DNA of 36,084 nucleotides from Planctomycetota bacterium (lineage in GTDB: Bacteria; Planctomycetota; Planctomycetia; Planctomycetales; Planctomycetaceae), in contig JAHZKX010000075.1 of the NCBI GenBank assembly GCA_022600195.1, positions 1 through 36,084 on the forward strand. The letters are read 5' to 3'. Of this stretch, positions 14,414-24,400 are shown in pieces (positions within the stretch are counted from its first letter, which is position 1; each line of letters begins with the position of its first letter). The notes below the pieces were generated by a model. That model made no database searches and had not been told where the DNA came from. It saw only the letters and a program-made list of their open reading frames with translations. Both the position numbers and the translations under genes were made by a program.

Positions 14414-17374
14414 TTAGTCAACAAATACAAACTCATTCATACAAAGAATAAGCTGACAGAAATCTGCGACCGCCAATTCACCTGCTTTAGGATTATCACC
14501 ATAAGATTCTGTTTGATAATGAATAAATTTCAGCATCTGCTGTTGTTCTTCCGAACTCGGTTTTCTTGAAAGTGCAATGGTATAAACATCGTTTACTGTT
14601 TGATCCAGGCCTTTCTTGCCATCGGGGCGAACTCGTTTTGCAAATTTTTCAGATAATTTACGAATGAAGGGGGAATTCATCATCGCAAGTGCCTGTGGAG
14701 GCACTGTCGTAATATTTCGTTTTCCCACACTTTGAATGGCATCTGGTGCATCAAACAACTGCAATATGGGAATCAGTTTATCTCGTTTGACAGTCAGGTA
14801 TATACTGCGACGATTCTCTTCCTGATTGAGGATCCCTTTACCATACATCTTCTTATCAAGCGTACCACTAACAGCAAGCAGATCATCTCGAATCACTTCG
14901 GCGTCCATCCGAATTGCAGGACGCCTCCACCACAAATGATTTTCAGGGTCATTTTTAAAGCCACTCGGATTTGATTTTCCAGACTGTTGATAAACAGCGC
15001 TCATCATCATCATTTTATGAATTGGCTTCAGATTCCAGTTATGATCGATCAACTGCGTTGCCAGATAATCGAGTAGTTCAGGATGTGTAGGGCGAAATCC
15101 TTGAGTACCAAAATTACTGGGGGTCGCAACGATTCCGTGACCAAAGTGATGATGCCATAATCGGTTCACCATCACCCGCGCTAACAAGTGCCCTGCTCCC
15201 TGTTGCGTATCAGTTAACCAATCTGCAAAAGCGATTCGTGGATGACGTGGTTTTGGTTCTTTTGTTTTTTCAAGCATCCATTGCTTTTCCTGCGTGTCAT
15301 TTGTCATTAACACTTGGAGAAAACCTGGAGAAGCCAAACCATTTTTTCGATTGGAATTCCCGCGTACTAGATAGTAAACCTTGCGAGTATCGGCTCCAAA
15401 ATTGTATGTTGCCCCTCCCTTACGGGCCGCAAAAACAGGCATCAAATCACGCTTGGGATGTTTTTTCATATTTTCCTGTTCAGCGTCATTCAGTTTTACC
15501 CAGCCAGCATCGTAAGGATTATACCATTTCAATAGTTCCTGTTGCTGTTTGTCGTTTCGTTTATCACCTGGCAAAGCAATAATCGTTTGAATATTCTGGG
15601 GAGGTGTCGTTTCTTTTGCCTTAAAATAAAACCCTGAAGGTCCTGTTGCATTGACGATTTTAATCAGCAATTCGTTTTTCCCAGCCTTCAATGCAAGTTT
15701 GACTTGATCCTGATCGGCGATAACGCCACCCATTACTTTTTTCGAATAGACCTGTTTCCCGTTCAGCCAAACTTTAATGGCATCATCTTTACCGAGTGAA
15801 ATGTCTAGCGGTCCTGCAGCGGGAACTTCAATCGTTCGAAACAGATAATTCGCTGAATTATTGCCTTTCAATGTATTATGAATTTTCCCATCTGCCCAAG
15901 TCGGCTGAGGTATCCATTTTAGTTTTGCAGGCGTATACGTTTTCTTCAGATCGACTTTTCTTTCAGGCGCATTACGTTGATTGAATGCCTGCTCGAAATT
16001 TGCTGACTTGAACGGTCCTAAGGAATGCCAATTGTTTAGTTTGGGTTGGATAGACTCTTTTGGTTTTGTTTCCAGCCAGATCGCCAATTTGAAAGGGATC
16101 ACTTCTTTCTCGTACTTCAACCGAGCGTCGATAAATGGCTTGTGGGTAATGTCGAAAGCAGCTTTCTCTTTTTTGTATTTTTCCGGATTACGATCATGCT
16201 GGTAGTCCTGGAATCCCGTTTCTGCGAATGCTGCAATCATGCGGTAATAGTCGTGACTGGAAATGGGATCGAATTTGTGATCGTGACATCTTGCACATCC
16301 CAGAGTCAAACCTAAAGTTGCTGTACCTATGGTGTGAATCAAGTCATCTAGCTGTTCGTATCGACTGCGTTCCCGTTCTTTTTGTGTCTGCTGGGAAGTG
16401 AACGGGCCTGCTGCTAAGAATCCGGTGGCTGCTTGCGACATATAATCCGTGGGCCCTAATTGATCACCGGCAATTTGCAGCTTGATAAATTGATCATAGG
16501 GCATATCTTCATTTAACGCTTTAATCACAAAATCACGAAAGTGATAAGCGGCCGGGCGATCTCTATCAAACGCGTAACCATTACTCTCTGCAAACCGAGA
16601 AACATCAAGCCAATGACGAGCCCAGCGCTCGCCATAATGTGGACTGGCCAGTAATTGATCAATCAGTTTTTCGTAAGCATTTTCCGCCTTGTCATTGATA
16701 AACGTTTCAATGTCTTCTGGTTGAGGAGGCAGACCCCACAGATCAAAATAAACGCGCCGAATTAATACCTGTCGGCTGGCTTGCTCATTGGGAGTAATTC
16801 CCCGTGCTTCTTGTTTTGACAAGATATAATGATCAACGGGAGTTTTAGCCCATGATAAATTTTTGGGAGTAGGCGGCGCGGATTGCGATAACGGTTTAAA
16901 CGACCAGAACTCACGAGCTTTCACAAAATCAATTTTTTCTTTTTTTGTCTCAAGCACCTTTCCGTCGCGTGGGTCAGGTGCGCCCATTTGAATCCACTTC
17001 TCAAAGTCCGCAATCACTTGTTTCGATAATTTATTCTTGGGCGGCATTTCAAAGGACTCGTGCCGAATCGCTGCAATCAACAAACTGTTTTTAACATCGC
17101 CTGGAATAATGCTAGGGCCTGTGTCTCCCCCTTTCAGCATCGCGGCGCTGGAATCCAGTAATAATTCCCCTTCGAGCTTGTTGTTCTTTTTTGCCTCTAA
17201 TGAATGGCACGCATAGCATTCATTGACAAGCACTGGCCTGATTTTCGATTCAAAAAACTGTAAACCCTCTTTGGTTGGTTGAACTTTCTTCGTTTGCTCT
17301 GCTGAAAAAACAGAATTCAGAAACAGCATGATTCCCATACTGGATAGCAAAACGGAGCGAATCATAGTAATCAT
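14414..17374 (-). CDS. Planctomycete cytochrome c DUF1549/DUF1553 protein with jelly-roll insertion
   Basis: 986 residues. The signal peptide is about residues 1-24 (SVLLSSMGIMLFLNSVFSA). One PSCyt1 domain with a CYACH heme motif comes first (RPVLVNECYACHSLEAKK ... FEMPPKNKL), then DUF1549 (RHWLDVSRFAESNGYAFDRD) with a CARCH motif before DHKFDP. Residues about 440-595 form an insertion like a galactose-binding jelly roll (LGPFKSANFEQAF, FRTIEVPAAGPLDISLG, DDAIKVWLNGKQVYSKK, NELLIKIVNATGPSGFYF). DUF1553 closes the protein (LARVMVNRLWHHHFGHGI, NRRSIYLTVKR). The second Met (17365) is an alternative start. It is paired with the DUF1501 gene directly downstream. The insertion suggests carbohydrate contact, which is inference. 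Confidence 0.92.
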   Translation of the reverse strand: MITMIRSVLLSSMGIMLFLNSVFSAEQTKKVQPTKEGLQFFESKIRPVLVNECYACHSLEAKKNNKLEGELLLDSSAAMLKGGDTGPSIIPGDVKNSLLIAAIRHESFEMPPKNKLSKQVIADFEKWIQMGAPDPRDGKVLETKKEKIDFVKAREFWSFKPLSQSAPPTPKNLSWAKTPVDHYILSKQEARGITPNEQASRQVLIRRVYFDLWGLPPQPEDIETFINDKAENAYEKLIDQLLASPHYGERWARHWLDVSRFAESNGYAFDRDRPAAYHFRDFVIKALNEDMPYDQFIKLQIAGDQLGPTDYMSQAATGFLAAGPFTSQQTQKERERSRYEQLDDLIHTIGTATLGLTLGCARCHDHKFDPISSHDYYRMIAAFAETGFQDYQHDRNPEKYKKEKAAFDITHKPFIDARLKYEKEVIPFKLAIWLETKPKESIQPKLNNWHSLGPFKSANFEQAFNQRNAPERKVDLKKTYTPAKLKWIPQPTWADGKIHNTLKGNNSANYLFRTIEVPAAGPLDISLGKDDAIKVWLNGKQVYSKKVMGGVIADQDQVKLALKAGKNELLIKIVNATGPSGFYFKAKETTPPQNIQTIIALPGDKRNDKQQQELLKWYNPYDAGWVKLNDAEQENMKKHPKRDLMPVFAARKGGATYNFGADTRKVYYLVRGNSNRKNGLASPGFLQVLMTNDTQEKQWMLEKTKEPKPRHPRIAFADWLTDTQQGAGHLLARVMVNRLWHHHFGHGIVATPSNFGTQGFRPTHPELLDYLATQLIDHNWNLKPIHKMMMMSAVYQQSGKSNPSGFKNDPENHLWWRRPAIRMDAEVIRDDLLAVSGTLDKKMYGKGILNQEENRRSIYLTVKRDKLIPILQLFDAPDAIQSVGKRNITTVPPQALAMMNSPFIRKLSEKFAKRVRPDGKKGLDQTVNDVYTIALSRKPSSEEQQQMLKFIHYQTESYGDNPKAGELAVADFCQLILCMNEFVFVD

Positions 17375-17804
17375 CCAATGTCATTTAGGCGGGATACACG
17401 GAGAGAATAATATCATTCCAAAGAATCAGGTTATTCTATTGGAGAGGCCTTCGATTGCGTAACGTCAACACAAAATGCAGGAACTTCATTGTACCAAGAA
17501 CAGAAGGCATCGCAAGGATTATATCATAGCGCACAATACTTCAGATCACTCACATTTCTGTTTAATCCTAAGAAATCATCCCTCTGGTTTAGAAAGTGAT
17601 TTTTCACAAACAGGTGAATCTGAACGATCCGAGTCTTCTGCAGGATTTGAACCATAGTTCTGTCACTTTTCAAGTTTAACTATTCGAAATCGATACTTGA
17701 TTATTTTCTGTTCACAGGTCATGCTGACACTGCTTTTGCTCTCAAAAAAAGCCAGCGACTGTTATTTGATTCATTAAAGTGATTCGGATTGAAAGATCCC
17801 TCTG
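17375..17804. other. 430-base intergenic region between divergent genes
   Basis: It lies between the minus-strand cytochrome gene (start 17374) and the plus-strand sulfatase (start 17805), so promoters for both are expected here. It is AT-rich with several weak -10-like segments, but I cannot place a promoter with confidence. No gene, hairpin or long repeat is evident. Confidence 0.5.
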
Positions 17805-19250
17805 ATGAGAATAAGACCACTTTTAATACTTCTCTTCACATACTTGATCTGTCCGGTACAGTCACTGTTTGCTACGGAGCGTCCAAATATCATTCTGGTT
17901 TTCATTGATGATATGGGGTGGGGTGATTTTTCGTGCTTCGGCAATACTGACGCAGCCACACCGAATATTGACTGGCTTGCCAAAGAGGGTATCAGCTTCC
18001 ATCAGTTCTATGTAAATTCGCCAATCTGTTCTCCGTCCCGTGTTGCCATCTCCACCGGCCAGTATCCGTATCGCCACCGCATTTCATCCTATCTTGCCGA
18101 CCGAAAAAAAAACAAAAAAAGAGGATTGGCAAATTGGCTCGACCCTGCCACTCCCATGCTGGCACGCTATCTGCAAAAATCTGGCTATGTCACAGCGCAT
18201 TGTGGCAAATGGCATATGGGCGGGCAGCGAGATGTAGACGATGCACCGCCTATTACATCTTATGGGTTTAATACATCATTAACCAACTTTGAAGGGATGG
18301 GCGCAAAGCTGCTGCCTTTGACAGAAATTCCGACAAAAAACGGTGGCGTGAAAAAAGGGCGAATTTGGGAGAATGCCACTCGCCTGGGAACCCCGGTCGA
18401 ATGGATGCTCCGTTCAAAAATTACCGGTGGTTTTGCAGACAAAGCAATTGAGTTTATCGATCAAGCCCAAGTAAAAAAACAACCATTCTACATCAACGTC
18501 TGGCCAGATGATGTGCATACCCCACTCTTCCCGTCTCTGGGACGCTGGACCGACACCAGACGGGGCCTTTATCTGGCCGTCTTAGAGGAAATGGATCAGC
18601 AACTCTCACGCTTGTTCAATCGAATCAGGAACGATGCTGCCCTGCACGACAACACGCTCATCCTGATTTGCTCGGATAACGGCCCTGAGGAACACGCTGG
18701 TTCCGCTGTTCCCTTTACAGGACTGAAAGCAACCTTGTTTGAAGGTGGTATCCGTTCGCCTCTCATCGTCTGGGGACCAGGTTTAATAGTCCACTCACAG
18801 CGAGGTACGATCAATAAATCATCCGTCTTTTCTGCGATCGACCTAGTTCCTTCTCTATTACATCTATGCGGAGTGTCAGCACCGAAGGACGCACTCTTCG
18901 ATGGTGAAAATATCGCTGACACCCTCATTGGAAAGTCAACGAGCTCCCGGTCGAAACCTCTCTTTTTTCGTCGTCCACCAGATCGAAAGAACTTTCGCAG
19001 TTATAAGAATCTGCCGGATCTGGCAGTCCGTGAGGGTAAATGGAAGCTTCTGTGTGACTATGATGGCAAACGCCCTCGACTGCACAATCTGGAAACCGAT
19101 CCCACCGAATCGAAAAATCTTGTCGACCAGCAACCAGAACTGACAAAACGCCTCATCGCCGCAACACTCCGGTGGAATGCGACGATGCCCGCGGACGCCG
19201 GAGATCCTGACTACAACATGAAAACCAGAGCCAAATCAACAACAAATTGA
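17805..19250 (+). CDS. Secreted formylglycine-dependent sulfatase
   Basis: 481 residues. The signal peptide is about 1-24 (PLLILLFTYLICPVQSLFA). The fold begins ERPNIILVFIDDMGWGDFSCFG with predicted calcium ligands D35 and D36. The C75-S-P-S-R79 signature carries the formylglycine cysteine. GKWHMGG follows, and C-S-D291-N292-G-P-E-E is the second half of the metal site. The C-terminal region has the usual RLHNLETDPTESKNL motif of arylsulfatase-type enzymes. Length is normal and active-site residues are present. The Shine-Dalgarno before the ATG is weak (GAAAGAT). The next gene, an MFS transporter, starts 232 bases downstream on the same strand, so release and import of a desulfated sugar or sulfate is possible. 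The substrate cannot be read from the sequence. Confidence 0.93.
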   Translation: MRIRPLLILLFTYLICPVQSLFATERPNIILVFIDDMGWGDFSCFGNTDAATPNIDWLAKEGISFHQFYVNSPICSPSRVAISTGQYPYRHRISSYLADRKKNKKRGLANWLDPATPMLARYLQKSGYVTAHCGKWHMGGQRDVDDAPPITSYGFNTSLTNFEGMGAKLLPLTEIPTKNGGVKKGRIWENATRLGTPVEWMLRSKITGGFADKAIEFIDQAQVKKQPFYINVWPDDVHTPLFPSLGRWTDTRRGLYLAVLEEMDQQLSRLFNRIRNDAALHDNTLILICSDNGPEEHAGSAVPFTGLKATLFEGGIRSPLIVWGPGLIVHSQRGTINKSSVFSAIDLVPSLLHLCGVSAPKDALFDGENIADTLIGKSTSSRSKPLFFRRPPDRKNFRSYKNLPDLAVREGKWKLLCDYDGKRPRLHNLETDPTESKNLVDQQPELTKRLIAATLRWNATMPADAGDPDYNMKTRAKSTTN

Positions 19251-19482
19251 AGTGTCATTTGATGATTTTTTCGACTATGGTTTCCATGACATTGAACCAG
19301 AAAATAACACTATATAATAAGAACGAACAGCCAACTCGCTTAAATTTTTCCCATCAGGTAATATCTCTGTCGGACAGAATGACGCTGGTAAAAGTTGAAC
19401 GAAACAACTAAGCTGATTCAAGCTACCAGAATGCTTTACAACAGCTCATCCTGCCAGAAAACCTCACCAGGTCATTCCTTTT

Positions 19483-21030
19483 TTGCTAGATTGTATCAGA
19501 TCTAGAATCGATTCTTGCAGTCTTGAGTTCAATGAGAGACTGAACTACATCACCGTCAATTATTCGCTCAAACTATCTTTTTTATCTGGAAAACATTTCG
19601 TGTGGTCTCAGAAGGTTGCCCAACGAGGCATCATTGTCGCTGGTTGTATGGCCATGATCTACACTCAGCTGACGATGTCACCTGCGACCATTCAATTTGC
19701 CCGCTCTCTCGGCGCAACAAGCTGGCATGTTGGTATTCTCGGGGCGTTGCCTACGTTAATGTTATTCATGCAATTTGTATCCGCGGTACTCGCTAATCAC
19801 ATCCACTACCGGCGCTGGATCTGGTTCTCTTTTACGATCATCCAAAGATTAGTACTCATTCCCGTAGCCGCTGTCCCATTGTTGTTCCCGAACCTTTCCG
19901 ATCAATGGTGGCTCTGGTTGCTCATAATTCTCACAGCCATCAATCATGCTTTAATTCATTTCACAACTCCCTTATGGCTTTCATGGATGGGAGATTACCT
20001 TCCGCATCAAGGGCTGAATCGCTATTGGGGAATTCGTCAATTGTGGATGTACTGGAGTGGAATCATTTCCTTACTGGGAGGAGCCATTTTCCTGTCAGAA
20101 AGTGGGCTAGATATTCAGCAAGGGTTCGCAACATTGATTTTTTTAGGCGGCATCTTTGGAATCATTGACATCCTCATCTTTCTCAAAGTTGATGAGCCAC
20201 CTGTCACAAAAATGAAAGAACCCAAACTGAAAACAGTACTATTAACACCATTTCAAGATCAAAATTTTCGATCATTCATTTCTTTCACTTGCTTTTGGCA
20301 TTTTGCTGCAATGCTCGGGGCACCATTTATCACTTTTTATCTACTCGACTATATCGGCATGGACGTCTTCCGGCTTTTGTTACTATGGACGTGTGCCTGG
20401 GTCGGCGGCGCGATTTTTTCGAAACGCCTGGGGCATTTGGCCGAACATTTTGGCAATCGCCCCATGCTGATTCTCTGTACCGCATTCAAGTCTACGAACA
20501 TGTTCGGTCTGTTATTTTTGCCGCGCGATCCCATCATTGCATTTTGGGTTATGGTTCCCATTTTCATGCTTGACTCGGTTCTCAATGCGGGAATTGCCAT
20601 TGCCAACAATGGATTTATGCTCAAAAATTCGCCTGCAGAAAACCGTACGATGTTTATCGCCGCTGGAACAGCAGTAGCTGGACTTGTGGGAGGTTTCACT
20701 TCAATCGTCACTGGTGGCTTCCTGGTACTCAGTACCGGGTGGAGCATGTCAATCGGGTCAATCGATTTCAATAATTTTCATATCATATTTGCAGCAAGCT
20801 TAATCATGCGTCTGGTCGCTGCATTTTTCGCGCGCACAATCCGCGAACCTGACTCTCACTGGACTGCACAAGTAGTGGTTCAACTGGTAGGTGTGACTCC
20901 CTTACGAATCCTCCGCTTTCCTGTCGGATTTTATCGGTCGTTTGTTTCTGACGAGAATGTATCCCCCTCCCGCAAAGAAAAACGTAATCGTAAAAAGAAT
21001 TCGAACTTAGACGAGCCCGAGTCACCTTAA
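19483..21030 (+). CDS. MFS-type transporter
   Basis: Up to 515 residues with about 11-12 hydrophobic segments in the major-facilitator pattern: segments such as LGALPTLMLFMQFVSAVLA and FIAAGTAVAGLVGGFTSIV, a central hydrophilic loop near residue 240 (DEPPVTKMKEPKLKT), and a basic C-terminal tail (RKEKRNRKKN). The N-terminus is uncertain: the frame opens at a TTG (19483), and a GTG at 19600 with GGAAAA upstream fits a shorter form starting just before the first membrane helix. No ATG precedes that helix. It lies downstream of a sulfatase on the same strand. Related planctomycete MFS proteins are of unknown specificity; sugar or oligosaccharide transport is a guess from context. Confidence 0.8.
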   Translation: MLDCIRSRIDSCSLEFNERLNYITVNYSLKLSFLSGKHFVWSQKVAQRGIIVAGCMAMIYTQLTMSPATIQFARSLGATSWHVGILGALPTLMLFMQFVSAVLANHIHYRRWIWFSFTIIQRLVLIPVAAVPLLFPNLSDQWWLWLLIILTAINHALIHFTTPLWLSWMGDYLPHQGLNRYWGIRQLWMYWSGIISLLGGAIFLSESGLDIQQGFATLIFLGGIFGIIDILIFLKVDEPPVTKMKEPKLKTVLLTPFQDQNFRSFISFTCFWHFAAMLGAPFITFYLLDYIGMDVFRLLLLWTCAWVGGAIFSKRLGHLAEHFGNRPMLILCTAFKSTNMFGLLFLPRDPIIAFWVMVPIFMLDSVLNAGIAIANNGFMLKNSPAENRTMFIAAGTAVAGLVGGFTSIVTGGFLVLSTGWSMSIGSIDFNNFHIIFAASLIMRLVAAFFARTIREPDSHWTAQVVVQLVGVTPLRILRFPVGFYRSFVSDENVSPSRKEKRNRKKNSNLDEPESP

Positions 21031-21471
21031 TTCCACAGAGGTACTCTTGAAATGTTCTCGACTCGTCCACGATCAGAACGATTCTCAGACCAAGTTACAA
21101 AAACCTTGATCCCAAACGCGTAGGAATGATTGCATTTCGAGTTCTTTGTAGTTCGCTTCTTTATCGAGCACCGTTCCCCAGACCTGATTCGATGCCTGAT
21201 ACCGAGAAGGACCAAAATTAATGATGGGACCGATCCCCAGATCAAGATTGTCAATCTTCTCCAAAGCATTGATCACATTTTCGGTTGCACAGTTTCACCG
21301 GCTGCTTCATCCTTCTTTAAAACACTCTACGCCAATATATCCTTCAAGTCAGACAAATCCCGGTTTTGACAGGGGGTAGCCTTTTCGCATAGCAGCGCAA
21401 TACTTCAGTTGCATTCGAAAGATAATAAGGCACTACCTGCGAGACGATAACTCCTTGAATCGAATAATCAG
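21031..21471. other. 441-base region between convergent genes
   Basis: It lies between the ends of the plus-strand MFS gene and the minus-strand giant protein. It contains the remnant described at 21085-21294 and otherwise nothing I can identify. No clear terminator hairpin is visible for either neighbour. Confidence 0.5.
21085..21294 (-). pseudogene. Possible C-terminal remnant of a branched-chain-type ABC substrate-binding protein
   Basis: A minus-strand frame open from a stop at 21295-21297 reads CATENVINALEKIDNLDLG, then GIGPIINFGPSRYQASNQVW, then TVLDKEANYKELEMQ. The NALEKIDNLDLG helix, the FGPSRYQASNQVWGTVLD strand pair and the short tail resemble the extreme C-terminus of Leu/Ile/Val-binding (Peripla_BP_6) proteins. 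There is no upstream continuation in frame and no good start (a GTG at 21276 has no Shine-Dalgarno). It is best read as a relic of a deleted gene. The match is from memory of the family pattern only. Confidence 0.4.
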
Positions 21472-24400
21472 CTACTTACTGGAAACGCGTAATCTCACCG
21501 TTTTCAAATCAAACAGAGCATTACGGATTTTTCCATCGCTGCGGAGTGCCAGCTGTGCCTTTCCTGAAGGCAATTCGATGGTTCCTATTTTTTGGCTTTG
21601 ATAAACGTCCCAACTCCCCGTACTGGGAACAGTCCAGGAAAGACGCTGGCCTTCCACTTCCAACAATAGATGATTACCTGCTGTTGCTTGGGGACAAGCG
21701 AATTCCAGATAAACATCATATTTCCCCCCCTTCGGAACGTTGAGTGTCCATGCAGCACGATCGTTTTCACTTTGCCAATACCCGAGATTTTTGTACTTAT
21801 TTTCAAATTTAAGGGAAGCACCATAAATTTCGGCAATTTGTGGAACCAGAAAGTAATCCCCCCGCAAGGCTTCAGGCTGGACGATGGCTGGTTCGTTGCC
21901 AGCAAACGTTTTCCGTGGCATTTTCGTCGTATTCAAATAGGCAATGATATCAGCAAACTCCTGAGGGGGCATATCCTTTTCCAAACCCTCCGGCATCAAC
22001 GACTTGCCTGTGCTCTGAAGCTCTTCCAACTCATTGCGAAGTAAAGTGACAGGCTTACCATCGTTTTGAATAAGTGTGATACTCTCCCCGCTCTCGGTAG
22101 CAAGCAATCCACTATAGGTCAAACCATTCACAGTCACAGCAAGATAGCTAAGGTATTTACTTTCAATCGCCCGGTTCGGATCGAGAATTGCCGTTAATAA
22201 TGCCGTCGTTGACTTATCGGTCAAAGCAGACAGATCGGGTCCTATCGGTTTTCCTTCCTGATTCAGTTGATGACAAATCGAACACCGCTTGATAAATATT
22301 TTGTGCCCTGCTTCGACATTGCCTTTGATTGTGGATACAGAAGAATATTTTTCGATCACTTTTGCACGATTGGAGTCGATCGACGATGCCAGTAATTTTC
22401 CTGCTTGCTTGCGCAGCTGGTTATCTTTGTGATTGAGCAAGACCTGTCTACTGGATACATCAATTTCGGAAGCCAGAATCGTTTTTTGTTCGATCCCATT
22501 TAGAACCAATTTCACCCATGCTGAACGGCTTAGCAACGCTTTCAAAACTTCTGCACGTAATTCGGGCCCAAAACTTTTCCAGCGTTCCAGTAACATCTGA
22601 GGCGTTCGCTGATTCCCAAATTGAGTCAGTGCTTTCACAGCCGCACTTTGGAGTTGGCGTGAATTTCGCGGCGAGAGCATCTCAGCCAGAATTTCGAAAT
22701 CCTGGTCCTGTTTATCAAATCCGCGACCTAGCAGCAGCATGGCCATTTTTCGATTTTCAACTGAAGCAGTCTCGGCGTTTGCTAACTCTCGGGCCTGACG
22801 AAATAACGGCTTTAGTTGATCCAAGGCTGAGCGTAAACGCTGATTTGATTTTTGATAAAATTGGGGAAGTGCCTGATTGCGACGTCCCAGCGAATTGAGC
22901 AAAGTGGAAACGGCCTGAAATTTCCATGCCTCGACTTTTTTTTCCTTTGCCCCTTTCCCAACCACTTCATAAATTTGCGATAATGCATCCTGGCGATTCG
23001 CAGAAACAGCCATTGCCACCAATGAATTGAAGATTTGCTCGGGTGGCTGTTTGCCATTTAACTCCTGAAAGAGTGCATTCGCAAATGCATCGAGATTCGC
23101 TCCCACAGAACTCAAAATGGCTGTACGGAGAAAGTGATCGCTATCGTTTTGCAACGCCATCCGAGCCAAAGCCACGCCTGCTTGTGGATTGTTCCACTCT
23201 CCAAGCGAGTAAGCTAATTGCATTTGAATTTGAGGATCTTGATCGCTGACAAATGTTAATAACTTCTGCCCGATATCAGGGGACTCATTCACGATTGATT
23301 CACTGATACGAATCGCATGACGGCGTACTCCGGCATGTTCATCTTTCAAAGCAACCAAAACTGTTTCACTCGAAACCTGGCTCAAACCATCTAAGGCACA
23401 CAGAGCATGCAGGCGTGCTTTGGCGGATTTTCCCTGCTGGACCATTCTCTTTAAATCAGGAACAACGGTTTTATCCTTTTGGGTGACCAGGAGCTGATGT
23501 GCCATGTCTCGTAATGTGCCGTTCGGACTTTCCAGAACTTGAACCAGTTCTTCGTGGCTAAGCTGATTAAGGTTTGGTATCGGGCGGAGCGGAGTCTTGT
23601 CGCGCACAACTCGATAGATTCTGCCCTGCTCTTTTCCCGCACGCAGATCGAGTTGTTCCTGCATTGCTTTCGGGATCCACTGAGGATGTTCAATCACATG
23701 CCGATACATGTCCGCCACCCACAACCCACCATCGGGACCCGTGCGAGCCATCGTCGGGCGGAACCAGTTATCTGTGGAAGCCATAAACTCGGAATCCTGC
23801 TCACTCTCTGCGCGACGGCTGGTAAATGTGCTTCCCTTCGGAGAAACAATTTCTCGATGCACCAGATTGTGCACAGGTTCACAGATAAAAGAATTACCGA
23901 TAAATTCCTGCCCCAGTAATTGGTCTCGATAGAAACACAGCCCACAAGCAGACGTAATTCGATTTACTTTATTGAAATCATTAAATCTCGTTTGCGTTCG
24001 ACTGACTGGAAAAATGGTCGCAGCTCCGGGTCGAATCGAAACTTGAACTTTCGCATTCGGTGCAATGAGATTTTTATTTCTGCGCAGATAATGGTCTGCC
24101 AGGGCATAATGAAAGGCGGGATTACTGTTATTACTGCCAAACCAGTTCCCCCAATCGTCTCGTTCCCTGCCAAACTGGGTTTGACCTGATTGCGGATCCA
24201 TTAAACCAGTATCAGGTTTGATACGTAAATCGCGACGTCCAAATTTTAGTTTTTGTTTTGATTTGACAGAGACCAATTCTCCGCCAGAATCTCCATTTGC
24301 CAGATAAATCCAGTTATCCAGTCCCCAACGCAAGCCATTGACCCGATGTTGTTGATTACCTTCTCCAAAGCCCGTATAAAGTGACTCATGTTTATCCGCC

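Noticed and set aside
17475-17657. 60-codon plus-strand ORF in the promoter region before the second sulfatase
   Set aside because: No Shine-Dalgarno, low-complexity composition, no domain.
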